Source: Clostridiales bacterium | GTDB lineage: Bacteria > Bacillota > Clostridia > Oscillospirales > Acutalibacteraceae | DNA length: 64,000 nt | Direction: 5' to 3' | Assembly: GCA_012839345.1 (NCBI GenBank) | Contig: DUNN01000028.1 | Span: forward strand, 35,099 to 99,098 | Shown here: piece by piece, positions 7,425 through 17,642 of the stretch | Numbering within the stretch: the stretch's first letter is position 1 | Layout of the letters: each line of letters starts with the position of its first letter | The notes under the pieces: model-generated | The model's database searches: none | What the model was told of the DNA's origin: nothing | Seen by the model: only the letters and a program-made list of their open reading frames with translations | Position numbers and translations under genes: made by a program

Positions 7425-9650
7425 ATGGCAAAGGGTACGACAATCCGCATGTGGCGCCGCACGGTGTTTTTGCTGCTGGCGCTGAATGTCATCGGGTTTG
7501 GCGCGATTATCGTCAGCTTGGTACGGCTGCAGCTGATTAACGGGGAACAGCTGCACACCATGGCGGTGGAAAATCAGATGCAGAATACTTCCCTGAACGC
7601 CCAGCGGGGAACCATTTACGACTGCAACATGAAGGAACTTGCCAAAAGCGCCACGGTCTGGAAAGTCGTGCTGGAACCGGCCTTTATTACGGATAAAAAC
7701 CGCGATCTAATCGCGAACGGTTTGTCGCAAATACTGGGCATGGATAAAGAGGAAATTATAAAGCGCAGCAAGAAAAAGACTTACTATGACGAACTGAAGC
7801 GCAAGGTGGAAACAGACGTTAAGGACCAAGTCCTGAAATTTAAAAATGATAATAATATCGGAAACGGAATCCGGTTAATCGAAGATTATAAGCGGTATTA
7901 TCCCTATGGCACTTTTGCCGCCACGGTTCTCGGTTTTACCGGGTCGGACAGTCAGGGCCTTGCCGGTGTAGAGCAGCAGTACGACAGCTATCTGACTGGT
8001 ACGCCGGGAAAACTGGTCACGGCGAAAAATGCCATCGGTACCGATATGCCATTCCAGTATGAGCAGAAAGTGGACGCGAAAAACGGCGACAGCCTGGTTC
8101 TGACCATCGACGAGGTGGTGCAGCACTTTCTGGAAGAAAATCTGGAAGAAGGCATTGTGAAAAACAAGGTTGGGGAACGCGGTGGAGCGATTGTAATGAA
8201 CGTAAAAACCGGCGCGATTCTTGGCATGGCGGTAAAAGGGGACTTTGACCCCAACGACCCGTTTACCATTGCCGATAAAACGGAGGCGGCACGGATTAAC
8301 GCCATGCCGCAGGGCGAAGCCCGAACCACCGCGCTGAAAGCGGCGCTCGACAAGCAATGGCGTAATAAAATGGTTAGTGATACATACCACCCGGGCTCCG
8401 TATTTAAAATGGTTACTGCGTCCGCAGGGTTGGAAGAGGGCGTGGTTACAGAAAATTCTCCTTTCTACTGTAGGGGGGCCGTGGTGGTAGCCGATAAAAC
8501 CATTCACTGCTGGCGTACCTACGGCCATGGGGCGGAGACTTTTGTGGAAGGTCTGTGCAACTCCTGCAACCCGGTATTTATTGAAATTGGGCAGCGGCTT
8601 GGGCCGGAACGTTTCTTTAAATATTTTCAGGCTTTCGGCTTTACCCAGAGAACGGGAATCGACCTTCCCGGTGAGGCTCGCGAATCGGCCAGCCTGTATT
8701 ACAACCAGAACCAACTGAATCCGGTGGAACTTGCCACTTCAGCATTCGGCCAAAGCTTCAGCGTTACGCCGATTCAGATGATTACCGCTGCGGCAGCTGT
8801 TGTAAACGGCGGCTATTTGGTGCAGCCACACGTTGTCAGCCAAATTATTGACGACAGCGGAAATATTGTAAAATCCGTGGATACCACTCCGAAGCGCCAG
8901 GTGATTTCCAGCGAAACATCCAAACGCATGGCCGCCATCCTTCAAAGGAACGCTACGGTCGGCACCGCGAAAAACGGATATTTGCCCGGTTACCGCATCG
9001 GCGGAAAAACCGGTACCTCCCAGAAGACCGAAGTGAAAATCCGCACCGGAAAAGATGAATATATCGCTTCTTACTGCGGGTTTGCACCGATGGACGACCC
9101 GGAAATCGCCATGTTGGTGTATTACGATGAACCGCACGGCAGCAGCTATTATGGCAGCGCCGTAGCCGGTCCTGTTTTTGCGAAAACAATGGAGGAAATC
9201 CTCCCTTACCTTGGCGTGCAGCGGAAATACACGGACACCGAAATGAAAAAACTGGATGTTTCTGCACCTAATGTGGTGGGCAAGTCGGTAAACGACGCCA
9301 AAAATACGATAGTCAACAGCAAGCTAGTTGCAAAAGTCTACGGCAGCGGCCAAACGGTGGTTTCTCAGGTACCAGAACCGGGTAAGACCATTCCGCAGAA
9401 CGGAACGGTTGTCCTGTTTACCGACACCAAGAGCGCCAGTAACACCGTTACCGTGCCGAATCTGGTAGGCATGTCCCTTGCAAATGCCAATAAAGCCGCC
9501 GCAAATGCGGGTATTAACATCAGCATTACAGGCGCGGCCTTGACCGGTACGAATCCGGTTTCCAATTCGCAGAGTATTGCCGCGGGGGCGAAAGTATCCC
9601 CAGGCACCGTGGTGACGGTTGGATTTATTGAACCGGACCAGGTAGAATAG
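7425..9650 (+). CDS. Class B penicillin-binding protein with two PASTA domains (PBP2x/SpoVD type)
   Basis: 741 residues. N-terminal membrane anchor at about 12-34, class B dimerisation domain (NAQRGTIYDCN...), transpeptidase domain with SVFK (nucleophile Ser325), SCN (380-382) and KTG (528-530), then two PASTA domains in the last ~130 residues. Cross-links septal or spore peptidoglycan outside the membrane. In this cluster position it may be the vegetative septal transpeptidase (PBP2x/Pbp2B-like) partnering FtsW, or the sporulation version SpoVD; the sequence alone does not decide. Lies 72 bp after an internal terminator-like hairpin. Confidence 0.93.
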   Translation: MAKGTTIRMWRRTVFLLLALNVIGFGAIIVSLVRLQLINGEQLHTMAVENQMQNTSLNAQRGTIYDCNMKELAKSATVWKVVLEPAFITDKNRDLIANGLSQILGMDKEEIIKRSKKKTYYDELKRKVETDVKDQVLKFKNDNNIGNGIRLIEDYKRYYPYGTFAATVLGFTGSDSQGLAGVEQQYDSYLTGTPGKLVTAKNAIGTDMPFQYEQKVDAKNGDSLVLTIDEVVQHFLEENLEEGIVKNKVGERGGAIVMNVKTGAILGMAVKGDFDPNDPFTIADKTEAARINAMPQGEARTTALKAALDKQWRNKMVSDTYHPGSVFKMVTASAGLEEGVVTENSPFYCRGAVVVADKTIHCWRTYGHGAETFVEGLCNSCNPVFIEIGQRLGPERFFKYFQAFGFTQRTGIDLPGEARESASLYYNQNQLNPVELATSAFGQSFSVTPIQMITAAAAVVNGGYLVQPHVVSQIIDDSGNIVKSVDTTPKRQVISSETSKRMAAILQRNATVGTAKNGYLPGYRIGGKTGTSQKTEVKIRTGKDEYIASYCGFAPMDDPEIAMLVYYDEPHGSSYYGSAVAGPVFAKTMEEILPYLGVQRKYTDTEMKKLDVSAPNVVGKSVNDAKNTIVNSKLVAKVYGSGQTVVSQVPEPGKTIPQNGTVVLFTDTKSASNTVTVPNLVGMSLANANKAAANAGINISITGAALTGTNPVSNSQSIAAGAKVSPGTVVTVGFIEPDQVE

Positions 9651-9700
9651 CTTTCCCGGATGAATTTGATTTTGTAAGGATAGGATAAGGGATTGAGCGT

Positions 9701-10210
9701 ATGCGTTCTGTGAAATTGATTGCAGTAAGCGACCCCAATGGCATGATTGGTTCCATCCTGAAGAAAATTATGGACCTCTGCGGGCGCACGAATTGTCGTG
9801 TCGCGCCCGCAGGGGAACCTTTGCGCCCGGAGGAGGTTCCGTACCTGCTGCTTGCCGGCACAGGGGAATTTGCGGACGCGGCAGGGAAATTTCAGAAATA
9901 TGTCGCCCCGTATGAAAATCAGAAAGGTAGTCCCGGCCCGAATCAATGCTTTGTTACCTATTCCATGGAAGACGACCGGGCGGATTATACCGTTAAAAAC
10001 ATTCGCCGCAGCCCGGACGGGCAGATGACGTTTGAAATAGTCGGGGCAGGTGTAATCGGGCGTGTAAAGCGCAACAGCGGCCAGGCGGAATTTGTGGAGC
10101 AGGCGCTGGCGGCAGCAGCCGCCGCAATGACCGCAGGCATATCCTTTGCAGAAGTGCTGGATGCCCTGAACACTATGCCTTTACAAGCGGAAAGCGTGGT
10201 TCCTACGTGA
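9701..10210 (+). CDS. Degenerate, shortened Mur-ligase-like protein (P-loop lost)
   Basis: 169 residues, not a standard annotated family to my reading. The N-terminus LIAVSDPNGMIGSILKKIMDLCG lines up by eye with the Mur ligase P-loop strand (IAVTGTNGKTT...), but the Lys and Thr residues are lost. The segment TYSMEDDRADYTVKNI and the alanine-rich QALAAAAAAMTAGISFAEVLDAL resemble the end of the MurE central domain, and the protein stops just after the point matching the PGRxE hinge. The UDP-precursor domain and C-terminal domain are missing. Probably non-catalytic: a relic or a regulatory/scaffold paralog. It occupies the slot between the PBP gene and mraY where murE/murF usually sit. Confidence 0.6.
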   Translation: MRSVKLIAVSDPNGMIGSILKKIMDLCGRTNCRVAPAGEPLRPEEVPYLLLAGTGEFADAAGKFQKYVAPYENQKGSPGPNQCFVTYSMEDDRADYTVKNIRRSPDGQMTFEIVGAGVIGRVKRNSGQAEFVEQALAAAAAAMTAGISFAEVLDALNTMPLQAESVVPT

Positions 10211-10287
10211 CGGTGGGACGGTCATTCGGCCGCGTCTTTCGGCTCACGGCGAAAGAAGAGGATTCCATCGCTTTCGACGCGGGAATG

Positions 10288-10296
10288 TGCTATAAT
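10288..10296 (+). promoter_or_regulatory. Extended -10 promoter upstream of mraY
   Basis: TGCTATAAT (TG at 10288-10289, TATAAT at 10291-10296); no good -35 box at the expected distance, consistent with an extended -10 promoter. Confidence 0.55.
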
Positions 10297-10387
10297 AAAA
10301 AACTGCCGGTTTTACAGCCGGTAATTAGGAATACCCCCTTTGCCTCGGGCAATTCGGGCAATCACAAAAAGGTGGAGTAAGAACATT

Positions 10388-11395
10388 ATGAACTCAGTTT
10401 GGACGATGGCGGCGGCGGTTATATCGTTTGGTGTTACCGGCCTGCTCGGAAAATGGATGGTACCGTTTCTTCACAAGATTAATTTTGGCCAGACCATTCG
10501 GGAAGTCGGGCCCAGATGGCACCAGAAGAAAAACGGCACGCCTACCATGGGCGGTTTTATGTTTATCATCGGCATTTTTGTGGCCGCAGCTATCTGTCTG
10601 CCGCTCTTTTATGTGCTGTCGGAACGAAGCTCACTGGATATGCTGATGCGCACAAAGCTTGTCAGCGGTTTGCTGATGGCCCTGGGCTTCGGCGCAATCG
10701 GATTTTTTGACGATTATATTAAAGTGGTGAAAAAGCGCAACCTTGGCCTGAATGTAAAGCAGAAACTGATTCTGCAGTTTCTGGTGGCGGGCGCATACCT
10801 GTACTCTTTGTATTTGGCTGGCGCCTCTACACTGACGATGATCCCGCTTGTTGGGAGCATCAATTTTGGCGCCTGGTACTGGATTTTATCCTTTCTTGGA
10901 ATTGTCGGCATTGTTAACGCAGTAAACTTTACCGATGGAATCGACGGCCTGAATGCTTCGGTTACATTTTTTGTGTCGATCTTTTTCCTGCTGATTTCCG
11001 GCGTTTTGGGCGTTTCGGGCATTGGCATCCTTTCCGCGGCGGCGGCTGGTGGCTGCCTCGGCTTTTTGATTTGGAACTTCAACCCGGCGAAGGTATTTAT
11101 GGGCGACACCGGCTCGCTGTTCCTCGGCGGAATGGTCTGCGCGCTCGGTTTTGGCTTGAACATGCCTATAATTATTCTTCCTTTGGGCATTATATATATC
11201 TGCGAAATTCTGTCCGTGGTCCTGCAGGTTACTTACTTCAAGGCAACACACGGGAAACGCCTGTTTAAGATGAGCCCGATTCATCACCATTTTGAAATGT
11301 GCGGCTGGAGCGAAGTGAAAATTTGCGCCGTGTTCAGTCTGGTTACGATTGTGTTGGGTGCAGTTGTCGTATGGTGTGTAATGGTTGGCGTTTGA
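10388..11395 (+). CDS. mraY: Phospho-N-acetylmuramoyl-pentapeptide transferase MraY
   Basis: About 335 residues with roughly ten membrane helices. Catalytic FFDDYIK in the second cytoplasmic loop, NFTDGIDGL, and the PIHHHFE motif near the C-terminus are all present. Makes lipid I from UDP-MurNAc-pentapeptide and undecaprenyl phosphate at the inner membrane face. Start at ATG 10388, with GGTGGAG at 10371-10377; an in-frame TTG at 10340 would add 16 residues without a ribosome site. Upstream there is an extended -10 promoter. Confidence 0.96.
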   Translation: MNSVWTMAAAVISFGVTGLLGKWMVPFLHKINFGQTIREVGPRWHQKKNGTPTMGGFMFIIGIFVAAAICLPLFYVLSERSSLDMLMRTKLVSGLLMALGFGAIGFFDDYIKVVKKRNLGLNVKQKLILQFLVAGAYLYSLYLAGASTLTMIPLVGSINFGAWYWILSFLGIVGIVNAVNFTDGIDGLNASVTFFVSIFFLLISGVLGVSGIGILSAAAAGGCLGFLIWNFNPAKVFMGDTGSLFLGGMVCALGFGLNMPIIILPLGIIYICEILSVVLQVTYFKATHGKRLFKMSPIHHHFEMCGWSEVKICAVFSLVTIVLGAVVVWCVMVGV

Positions 11396-11602
11396 AGGAT
11401 GGATATTGACAAATTTTTCGGGTGAACTGTGATTTAATGGAATCGCTGCTTGCTGTTTCAGAAAAGCAAAGGTGTTGGACATTCCAATGAATCATTGCAG
11501 TCTGCCCATGAAAAGCATTTAGAAATGATGGCGCGCGGCTTCACGCCGTGTTTGTCGGCATCGGACAATGATTGGTCGGCATCGAAAGGATGGTCGTAAT
11601 CC
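11396..11602. other. Gap where murD is usually found
   Basis: 207 bases between mraY and ftsW with no credible gene. TTGACA at 11406-11411 lacks a good -10 box at normal spacing, so a promoter here is only possible. murD commonly occupies this slot in Firmicutes. Confidence 0.4.
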
Positions 11603-12847
11603 ATGGTGAATCCAAAAGCGGAATCGAAAAGGCCCCCCGTGCGCGGCGGTTCCGGTCAAAGGCAGGAACAGAAACCGGAAAATCCGTCGGCTGTTCGGAA
11701 AATTCGGAAGAAATTTCGTGTTTTTTCTGCTCGTTCGGGCATGGACCTGCCGTTTTTGTTTCTGATTCTGGTTCTGCTGGTGATTGGGCTGGTTATGCTT
11801 TTTTCGGCCAGCTTTGCAAACGCCCTGTACCGCCATGGAAGCAGCTACTTTTTTATCAGCCGTCAGGCCATTTGGGCAGTGCTCGGTGTGGTGGCGATGA
11901 TTGCAATTTCTTATTTCGATTATCACCATCTTCATAAATTTGCGGTTCCGATTCTGCTGCTTTCTTATGCAATGCTGGTGCTCGTTCTGTTTACGTCGCG
12001 CGACATTAACGGTGTGCACCGCTGGCTGGAGCTTGGCCCGCTCGGGCAGTTTCAGCCTTCGGAGCTTGCGAAATTTGCTATTATTCTGATTTTTGCGCAT
12101 TTGATTTCCCTGAACTTCCACCGAATGGACACGTTCCGCTATGGGGTTCTTCCGTACCTGATTATACTGGGGGTTACGGCCGGCCTGCTGATTTTGGAGC
12201 CGCATGTTTCCGCCACTGTGATTTTGGTAATTCTGGCCGGAGTCATGCTGTTCATTGGCGGGGTAAGGCTGCGTTGGTTTGGAATCGCGTTCGGCGGGGC
12301 AGGCGCTGTCGTGATGTATCTGGTGCTTTTCTCCAAAAAATTCAGCTACGCGAACGACCGTCTGGTCGCCTGGCTGGACCCGTTCAGCACTGCTTCAAAA
12401 GAAATCATTGCAGATACCTGGCAGACGCGCCAATCCCTGTATGCAATCGGATCCGGCGGACTGCTTGGGCTTGGTCTGGGGCAGTCGCGCCAAAAGTACC
12501 TGTACCTTCCGGAACCGCAGAACGACTTTATTTTTGCCATTGTATGCGAAGAACTGGGATTTATCGGTGCGCTGATTATCATTATTCTGTTTGCCATGTT
12601 GGTGTGGCGCGGAATTACCATTTCACTGAAAGCAAAGGATAAGTTTGGAATGCTGCTCGGAATCGGCCTGGTCATGCAGGTCGGCTTGCAGGTTGTTTTG
12701 AACATTGCGGTGGTGACCAATACCATTCCAAATACCGGCATCAGCCTGCCGTTCTTCAGTTACGGGGGAACCTCGCTGGTTATTTTGCTGGCAGAAATGG
12801 GAATTGTGCTGTCTATTTCGCGAACGTCTTCCATTGAGAAAACGTAG
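11603..12847 (+). CDS. ftsW: SEDS peptidoglycan glycosyltransferase FtsW
   Basis: 414 residues. A cytoplasmic, basic/Pro-rich N-terminus of about 45 residues precedes about ten membrane helices. SEDS signatures include VHRWLELGPLGQFQPSELAK in the extracellular loop and the C-terminal PNTGISLPFFSYGGTS. Polymerises lipid II at the septum together with a class B PBP, most likely the one encoded at 7425. The long polar N-terminus is unusual but appears in some Firmicutes. murG follows after about 50 bp. Confidence 0.94.
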   Translation: MVNPKAESKRPPVRGGSGQRQEQKPENPSAVRKIRKKFRVFSARSGMDLPFLFLILVLLVIGLVMLFSASFANALYRHGSSYFFISRQAIWAVLGVVAMIAISYFDYHHLHKFAVPILLLSYAMLVLVLFTSRDINGVHRWLELGPLGQFQPSELAKFAIILIFAHLISLNFHRMDTFRYGVLPYLIILGVTAGLLILEPHVSATVILVILAGVMLFIGGVRLRWFGIAFGGAGAVVMYLVLFSKKFSYANDRLVAWLDPFSTASKEIIADTWQTRQSLYAIGSGGLLGLGLGQSRQKYLYLPEPQNDFIFAIVCEELGFIGALIIIILFAMLVWRGITISLKAKDKFGMLLGIGLVMQVGLQVVLNIAVVTNTIPNTGISLPFFSYGGTSLVILLAEMGIVLSISRTSSIEKT

Positions 12848-12900
12848 TGTTATCATCCGGCCGGGTTTCCGGCAGGAATTATGTTATTAAGAGGGATATT

Positions 12901-14028
12901 ATGAAAGTGATATTTGCAGGCGGCGGTACGGCGGGGCATATTAACCCGGCGCTTGCCATCGCAGGATATTTGCGGGAACAGGAGCCTGACGCGCAGATTT
13001 TATACATAGGCGCGAAAGGCGGGATGGAGGAACGTTTGGTTCCGGAAGCGGGTTTTGCGTTTAAAAGCATTACCATCTCCGGTTTTCAAAGAAAACTAAG
13101 CTGGAAAAATGTAAAACGCAATATGAAGACTCTGGTTCATGTATTTACTTCCAGCCGGGAAGCACGAAAGATCATCCGGGAGTTTCAACCCGACCTTTGC
13201 GTTGGCACCGGCGGCTACGTAGCGGGCCCCGTAATCCGCGAGGCAATCAAGCTGGGAATCCCATCGGTCATTCACGAACAGAACGCTTTTCCCGGCGTAA
13301 CCAACAAAATGCTGTCCAAGCGCGCCAACCGCACCATGCTTGCGGTGGAGGACGCGAAAAAATATCTTGATCCGTCGGCAAAATGTGTTCTTACCGGCAA
13401 TCCGGTTCGCCCTGCTGTGCTTCGCGCGCAGCGCGCCGCAGCCCGAAAAGCGCTTGGGCTGGACGACCGGCCGCTGATTCTATCCTTTGGCGGAAGCCTT
13501 GGCGCACGGACCATCAACGAGGCCATGGCGGACTTGCTGGCGGACAGCGCGAAAACCGGACGTTTTCAGCATATTCACGGCTACGGCCAGTGGGGGAAAT
13601 GGTTTCCCAATCTTCTGAAACAAAAAGGCTGGGACCCGAAAAAGCATCACAACATTGACATCCGGGAATATATTAATAACATGCCCGAATGCCTTGCGGC
13701 TGCGGACTTGGTAATCGGTCGGGCGGGCGCAATTACCCTCAGTGAAATTCAGGCACAGGGAAAAGCCTCCATTCTGATTCCATCGCCTAACGTGGCGGAA
13801 AACCACCAGTACCATAACGCCATGGCGCTTGTCTCACGCGGCGCAGCTGTTCTGATTGAAGAAAAGGATTTGACCGGTCCCCTGCTTTGCAGCAAGGTAA
13901 AAGAGCTCTTCGCCAAACCGGATACGATTGCCAAGTTGGGCGCGAACGCAAAGAAGATGGGCATTACAGATGCCAATGAACGCATCTACCGAATCTTAAA
14001 GGAAGTTTTGGCTGAAGCAAAATCCTGA
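12901..14028 (+). CDS. murG: UDP-N-acetylglucosamine transferase MurG
   Basis: About 375 residues. N-terminal glycine-rich loop FAGGGTAGHINPALAIA, the VGTGGYVAGPV motif, the HEQNAFPG motif, and the C-terminal donor-binding region RAGAITLSEI...PSPNVAENHQ. Adds GlcNAc to lipid I to form lipid II on the cytoplasmic membrane face. Start at ATG 12901 behind AAGAGGG; an in-frame ATG at 12847 would add 18 residues not expected in the family. Confidence 0.96.
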   Translation: MKVIFAGGGTAGHINPALAIAGYLREQEPDAQILYIGAKGGMEERLVPEAGFAFKSITISGFQRKLSWKNVKRNMKTLVHVFTSSREARKIIREFQPDLCVGTGGYVAGPVIREAIKLGIPSVIHEQNAFPGVTNKMLSKRANRTMLAVEDAKKYLDPSAKCVLTGNPVRPAVLRAQRAAARKALGLDDRPLILSFGGSLGARTINEAMADLLADSAKTGRFQHIHGYGQWGKWFPNLLKQKGWDPKKHHNIDIREYINNMPECLAAADLVIGRAGAITLSEIQAQGKASILIPSPNVAENHQYHNAMALVSRGAAVLIEEKDLTGPLLCSKVKELFAKPDTIAKLGANAKKMGITDANERIYRILKEVLAEAKS

Positions 14029-14164
14029 TTCGACCGATATATGATGTAGGAGAAGGCAGTACCCACCGGGCCCGCGGCAGAGCAGCGGACCCGATTTCAG
14101 GAAAGCAATCACCGCATAGCAAATCCCCGCATAGTATGATAATAGAAAATGTGGGGGTGTTGTT

Positions 14165-15418
14165 ATGTCAGAACTTATCATTCACGGACCAAACCAACTG
14201 GAAGGTGAAATAGCAATCCATGGTGCAAAAAACAGCACTTTACCGCTGATGGCCGCCGCTCTATTATGTGAAGAACCATGTGTTTTACATAATTGCCCGA
14301 ATCTATCAGACGTGGACACGTCCTTGAAGATTCTGCGGCATTTGGGGTGTGGCGCGGAGCGCAGCGGAGGCGACATCTTTATTGACCCGCGCACAACGGA
14401 TCACTTCGATATCCCCGATGCGTTAATGCGTGAAATGCGGTCCTCTATTATTTTCCTGGGAGCAATTATCAGCAGCATGGGGCAGGCGCTTCTTTCTTTT
14501 CCGGGTGGCTGCGAGCTTGGTCCGCGCCCCATTGACCTGCATCTTGCGGCGCTGCGCAAAATGGGAATCGTAATCAATGAAAACCATGGATGCCTGGAGT
14601 GCAGCGTCCCAGATGGAATACACGGCGCTGTGATTAATCTCTCGTTCCCCAGTGTTGGCGCCACGGAAAACATTATCATCACGGCTGTGCGCGCCGAAGG
14701 CACCACCATTATCACCAATGCGGCGCGGGAACCGGAAATTTGGGATTTGGCGGATTTTCTGAATTCCTGCGGCGCGAAAATCAGCGGTGCGGGGGAAAGC
14801 ACCGTAACTATTGAAGGGGTAAAGCATTTGTCCGGCTGCGAGCACCGGGTGATACCGGACCGCATCGCTGCGGCTACTTACCTTGCCGCAGCCGCCATTA
14901 CGGGCAGTACGCTGACAATTACCGATATCATTGCGGAGCATTTGGCCCCAGTGTTCCCGGCATTTGACGAAGCAGGCTGTAAGCTTGAGATTAAAGACAA
15001 CAAGCTGAAGATCATTTCGCCCAAACGCCTCAGAAGGATCAAGAATATCCGAACCATGCCGTATCCGGGATTCCCGACCGACGCGCAGGCGCCGGTTATG
15101 GCGATGACTACGCTTGCCGACGGCACCAGCATGTTTGTGGAAAATATTTTTGAGAGCCGATATAAACATGTAGGAGAGCTGCTGCGGCTTGGGGCGAATA
15201 TCAAGGTGGAGAGCCGAGTCGCGGTGGTGGAAGGCGTCAGCCGCCTTTCCGGCGCGCCGGTGGAAGCCGCTGATTTGCGGGGCGGTGCCGCTTTGGTCAT
15301 CGCTGGCCTTGCGGCGGATGGGATTACAGAAATTTCGGGTTTAAAGCACTTAGACCGAGGGTACGAAAACATCGAAAAGAATCTTGCCCAGCTTGGGGCA
15401 GACGTAAAAAGGATTTAA
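14165..15418 (+). CDS. murA: UDP-N-acetylglucosamine 1-carboxyvinyltransferase MurA
   Basis: 417 residues, the normal length. Two inside-out alpha/beta domains. Lys22-Asn23 (HGAKNSTLP) and the catalytic Cys116 in FPGGCELGPRPID are present; the Cys form is the fosfomycin-sensitive type. Transfers enolpyruvate from PEP to UDP-GlcNAc, the first committed step of peptidoglycan synthesis. Ribosome site is a GGGGG run about 8 nt before the ATG. Many Firmicutes carry two murA copies; this is the one linked to the division cluster. Confidence 0.96.
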   Translation: MSELIIHGPNQLEGEIAIHGAKNSTLPLMAAALLCEEPCVLHNCPNLSDVDTSLKILRHLGCGAERSGGDIFIDPRTTDHFDIPDALMREMRSSIIFLGAIISSMGQALLSFPGGCELGPRPIDLHLAALRKMGIVINENHGCLECSVPDGIHGAVINLSFPSVGATENIIITAVRAEGTTIITNAAREPEIWDLADFLNSCGAKISGAGESTVTIEGVKHLSGCEHRVIPDRIAAATYLAAAAITGSTLTITDIIAEHLAPVFPAFDEAGCKLEIKDNKLKIISPKRLRRIKNIRTMPYPGFPTDAQAPVMAMTTLADGTSMFVENIFESRYKHVGELLRLGANIKVESRVAVVEGVSRLSGAPVEAADLRGGAALVIAGLAADGITEISGLKHLDRGYENIEKNLAQLGADVKRI

Positions 15419-15474
15419 CCTGTTGAACAGCAAACAGGGTCCGGAAATTTCACCAATCATCGGGGGATGTTTCA

Positions 15475-16392
15475 ATGGCAGGAAATCAAAGAAGCAGAAA
15501 CACCGGGATTCCTCGTGTGTACGATAAGAGCAGCGGGGAATACCGGCCGGTGTTCGGGCATCAGGGGAACGCCCCAAACCGGCGGAGCGGGAAATACGCG
15601 ACTCCCCAGCGCCGGGCAGAGGCCCGGCGCCGCCGGAAACGGCGTGCACTGATTGCGTTTTATCTGTTCGTTTTTGTTACGGTGATTGCGTGCGCCGCCG
15701 CGCTTTCCCTTACCGTTCTGTTTAAAATCGACACCGTTTCTGTGGAAGGAAAATCCAGCTATCCTGCCGATCAAATCATATCATTGTCCGGAATAAAAAA
15801 GGGTCAGAATCTTTTCCTAACCAATACCGATGCGGCGGAGAAAAGGATTTTGCAGAATCTTCCCTATATTGGCGCGGTGAACGTAAAGCGGCGGCTTCCC
15901 GCACGAATTCTGATTTCTGTTTCGGAGGAGCCGGTCTGCGGGGTGATTTCGTACAACAAGAAGTTTGTGGTCCTCGGCGCTTCCGGAAAGGTGCTGGAGA
16001 TTGTGGACCAGGTTCCCGCGAATCAAACGCTGATTCAGGGGGTAACGCTTACCGACGCTTCGGTGGGGAAAGCAGCCGTGTACAAGGATTCCACACAGAA
16101 AACCATGTTTGAAGATCTGATTGCGGCCATTGAGGCAGCAAAGCTGGACAAGGTTACAAAAATCGACCTAAGTAAAACCTACCAGATTACCGTTGTTTAT
16201 GACAATCGGATCAACATGAACTTGGGCCCCGCTTCCGATCTTGAAAAAAAGCTGCGGTTCGGAAAAAACATTCTGGAGTCCGGTAAAATTAAGAACACGG
16301 AAAGGGGCGCTCTGGACTTGTCCACCAGCGCAGAGGACGAGCACGCTTACTTTGACCCCAATTATTCAGTATCTTCCGGAAAAACTTCATAA
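15475..16392 (+). CDS. ftsQ: Cell division protein FtsQ/DivIB
   Basis: 305 residues: a long, very basic cytoplasmic N-terminus (to about residue 58, ending RRAEARRRRKRR), one membrane helix (about 59-82), then an extracytoplasmic POTRA domain (FKIDTVSVEGKSSYPADQI...) and the FtsQ beta domain (RLPARILISVSEEPV...). Bridges early and late divisome proteins. Sits between murA and ftsZ as in many Clostridia. Confidence 0.9.
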   Translation: MAGNQRSRNTGIPRVYDKSSGEYRPVFGHQGNAPNRRSGKYATPQRRAEARRRRKRRALIAFYLFVFVTVIACAAALSLTVLFKIDTVSVEGKSSYPADQIISLSGIKKGQNLFLTNTDAAEKRILQNLPYIGAVNVKRRLPARILISVSEEPVCGVISYNKKFVVLGASGKVLEIVDQVPANQTLIQGVTLTDASVGKAAVYKDSTQKTMFEDLIAAIEAAKLDKVTKIDLSKTYQITVVYDNRINMNLGPASDLEKKLRFGKNILESGKIKNTERGALDLSTSAEDEHAYFDPNYSVSSGKTS

Positions 16393-16428
16393 ATAGCATA
16401 ATTACTCCGGAGTATTTGAATAAAATAA

Positions 16429-16457
16429 TTGAAAAAAGTATGAAAACATGGTAAATT
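16429..16457 (+). promoter_or_regulatory. Probable ftsZ promoter
   Basis: TTGAAA at 16429-16434 and TAAATT at 16452-16457, 17-bp spacing. A 10-bp palindrome ACTCCGGAGT lies just upstream at 16404-16413. Confidence 0.5.
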
Positions 16458-16521
16458 ATTAATATCCATTAATTTCTGAGAATTGAAACAACTTAAGGAT
16501 AAATCAAGGGGGATGCAGCAC

Positions 16522-17625
16522 ATGCCTTTCGAAATTGACAACGATTTTGACAACATCGTTCAAATAAAAGTTATCGGTGTTGGCGGCGGCGGCGGAAACG
16601 CCATTGACCGAATGGTTACTATGGGCGTGCAGGGCGTCGAGTTTATCAGCATCAACACCGATAAGCAGGCTCTTTACCGTTCCAAAGCAACGCAAAAGAT
16701 TCAAATCGGCGAGAAAGTGACACACGGAAAGGGAGCGGGCTCTAAGCCTGAAATGGGGCAGAAGGCTGCGGATGAAAGCCGGGAAGCCATCGCCGCGGCT
16801 CTGCGCGGCAGCGATATGGTGTTCATTACCGCTGGAATGGGCGGTGGAACCGGTACCGGTGCGGCGCCTACGGTGGCCGAGCTGGCCCGGGACATGGGAA
16901 TTCTGACCGTCGGCATTGTAACCAAACCCTTTGAATTTGAGGGGCGCCGCCGTATGGAGCAGGCGGAAAGCGGTATCGCGGCCCTGCGCGAGCATGTGGA
17001 CTCCCTTGTTGTCATTCCGAATGAACGGCTGAAGCTGGTCAGTGAACAGCGGATTACCCTGTTGAACGCGTTTTCCATCGCGGATGACGTGCTCCGTCAG
17101 GGCGTGCAGAGTATCTCGGATTTGATTAAGCTGCCGGGTTTGGTAAACCTGGACTTTGCGGACGTGACTGCGGTTATGAAGGACGCCGGCTACGCCCATA
17201 TGGGTGTGGGACATGCCTCCGGTAAGGACAAGGCGGAAGCGGCCGCAAACATGGCGATTTCCAGCCCGCTTTTGGAAACGGCCATCAACGGTGCAAAGGG
17301 CGTTATCATAAACATTACTTCTTCCCCCGATATTGGTCTGGACGAAATCGAAACTGCTTCTTCCATGATTTCTGCGCAGGCGCATGAAGACGCGAACATC
17401 ATTTGGGGCGCCGCATTTGATGAAAACATGGATGATGAGATGAGCGTTACGGTAATTGCAACGGGCTTTTCCACCGTTAACCCGCCGGAAGGCGCAGCGG
17501 ACAGGCAGCCAGTTGCCGGAAAACAGCCGGAAAAGGCAGACAGTGCGGTTCCGCAGGCTCAGAAATCCAGCCCGATTGACGATGAGGATTTTACCGACAT
17601 CATGTCGATTTTTAACCGTAAATAA
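16522..17625 (+). CDS. ftsZ: Cell division GTPase FtsZ
   Basis: About 367 residues. Nucleotide-binding [15 protein letters not shown] near the N-terminus, tubulin signature GGGTGTG at about 107-113, and the T7-loop region NLDFADV. The variable linker (Pro/Gln-rich, about 320-350) ends in the conserved C-terminal peptide [12 protein letters not shown] that binds FtsA/SepF. Start chosen at ATG 16522, 9 nt after AAGGGGG; an ATG at 16513 would touch that site. A probable own promoter lies upstream and a strong terminator follows. Confidence 0.97.
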   Translation: MPFEIDNDFDNIVQIKVIGVGGGGGNAIDRMVTMGVQGVEFISINTDKQALYRSKATQKIQIGEKVTHGKGAGSKPEMGQKAADESREAIAAALRGSDMVFITAGMGGGTGTGAAPTVAELARDMGILTVGIVTKPFEFEGRRRMEQAESGIAALREHVDSLVVIPNERLKLVSEQRITLLNAFSIADDVLRQGVQSISDLIKLPGLVNLDFADVTAVMKDAGYAHMGVGHASGKDKAEAAANMAISSPLLETAINGAKGVIINITSSPDIGLDEIETASSMISAQAHEDANIIWGAAFDENMDDEMSVTVIATGFSTVNPPEGAADRQPVAGKQPEKADSAVPQAQKSSPIDDEDFTDIMSIFNRK

Positions 17626-17642
17626 TGGTCCAAAATCCTTTT

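Noticed and set aside
8739..9137. Minus-strand ORFs within the PBP gene
   Set aside because: Antisense to clear transpeptidase motifs; no ribosome site or family match.
11406..11438. TTGACA before ftsW as a promoter
   Set aside because: The only -10-like word (TTTAAT) is 21 bp away, too far for sigma-A; kept only as a remark.
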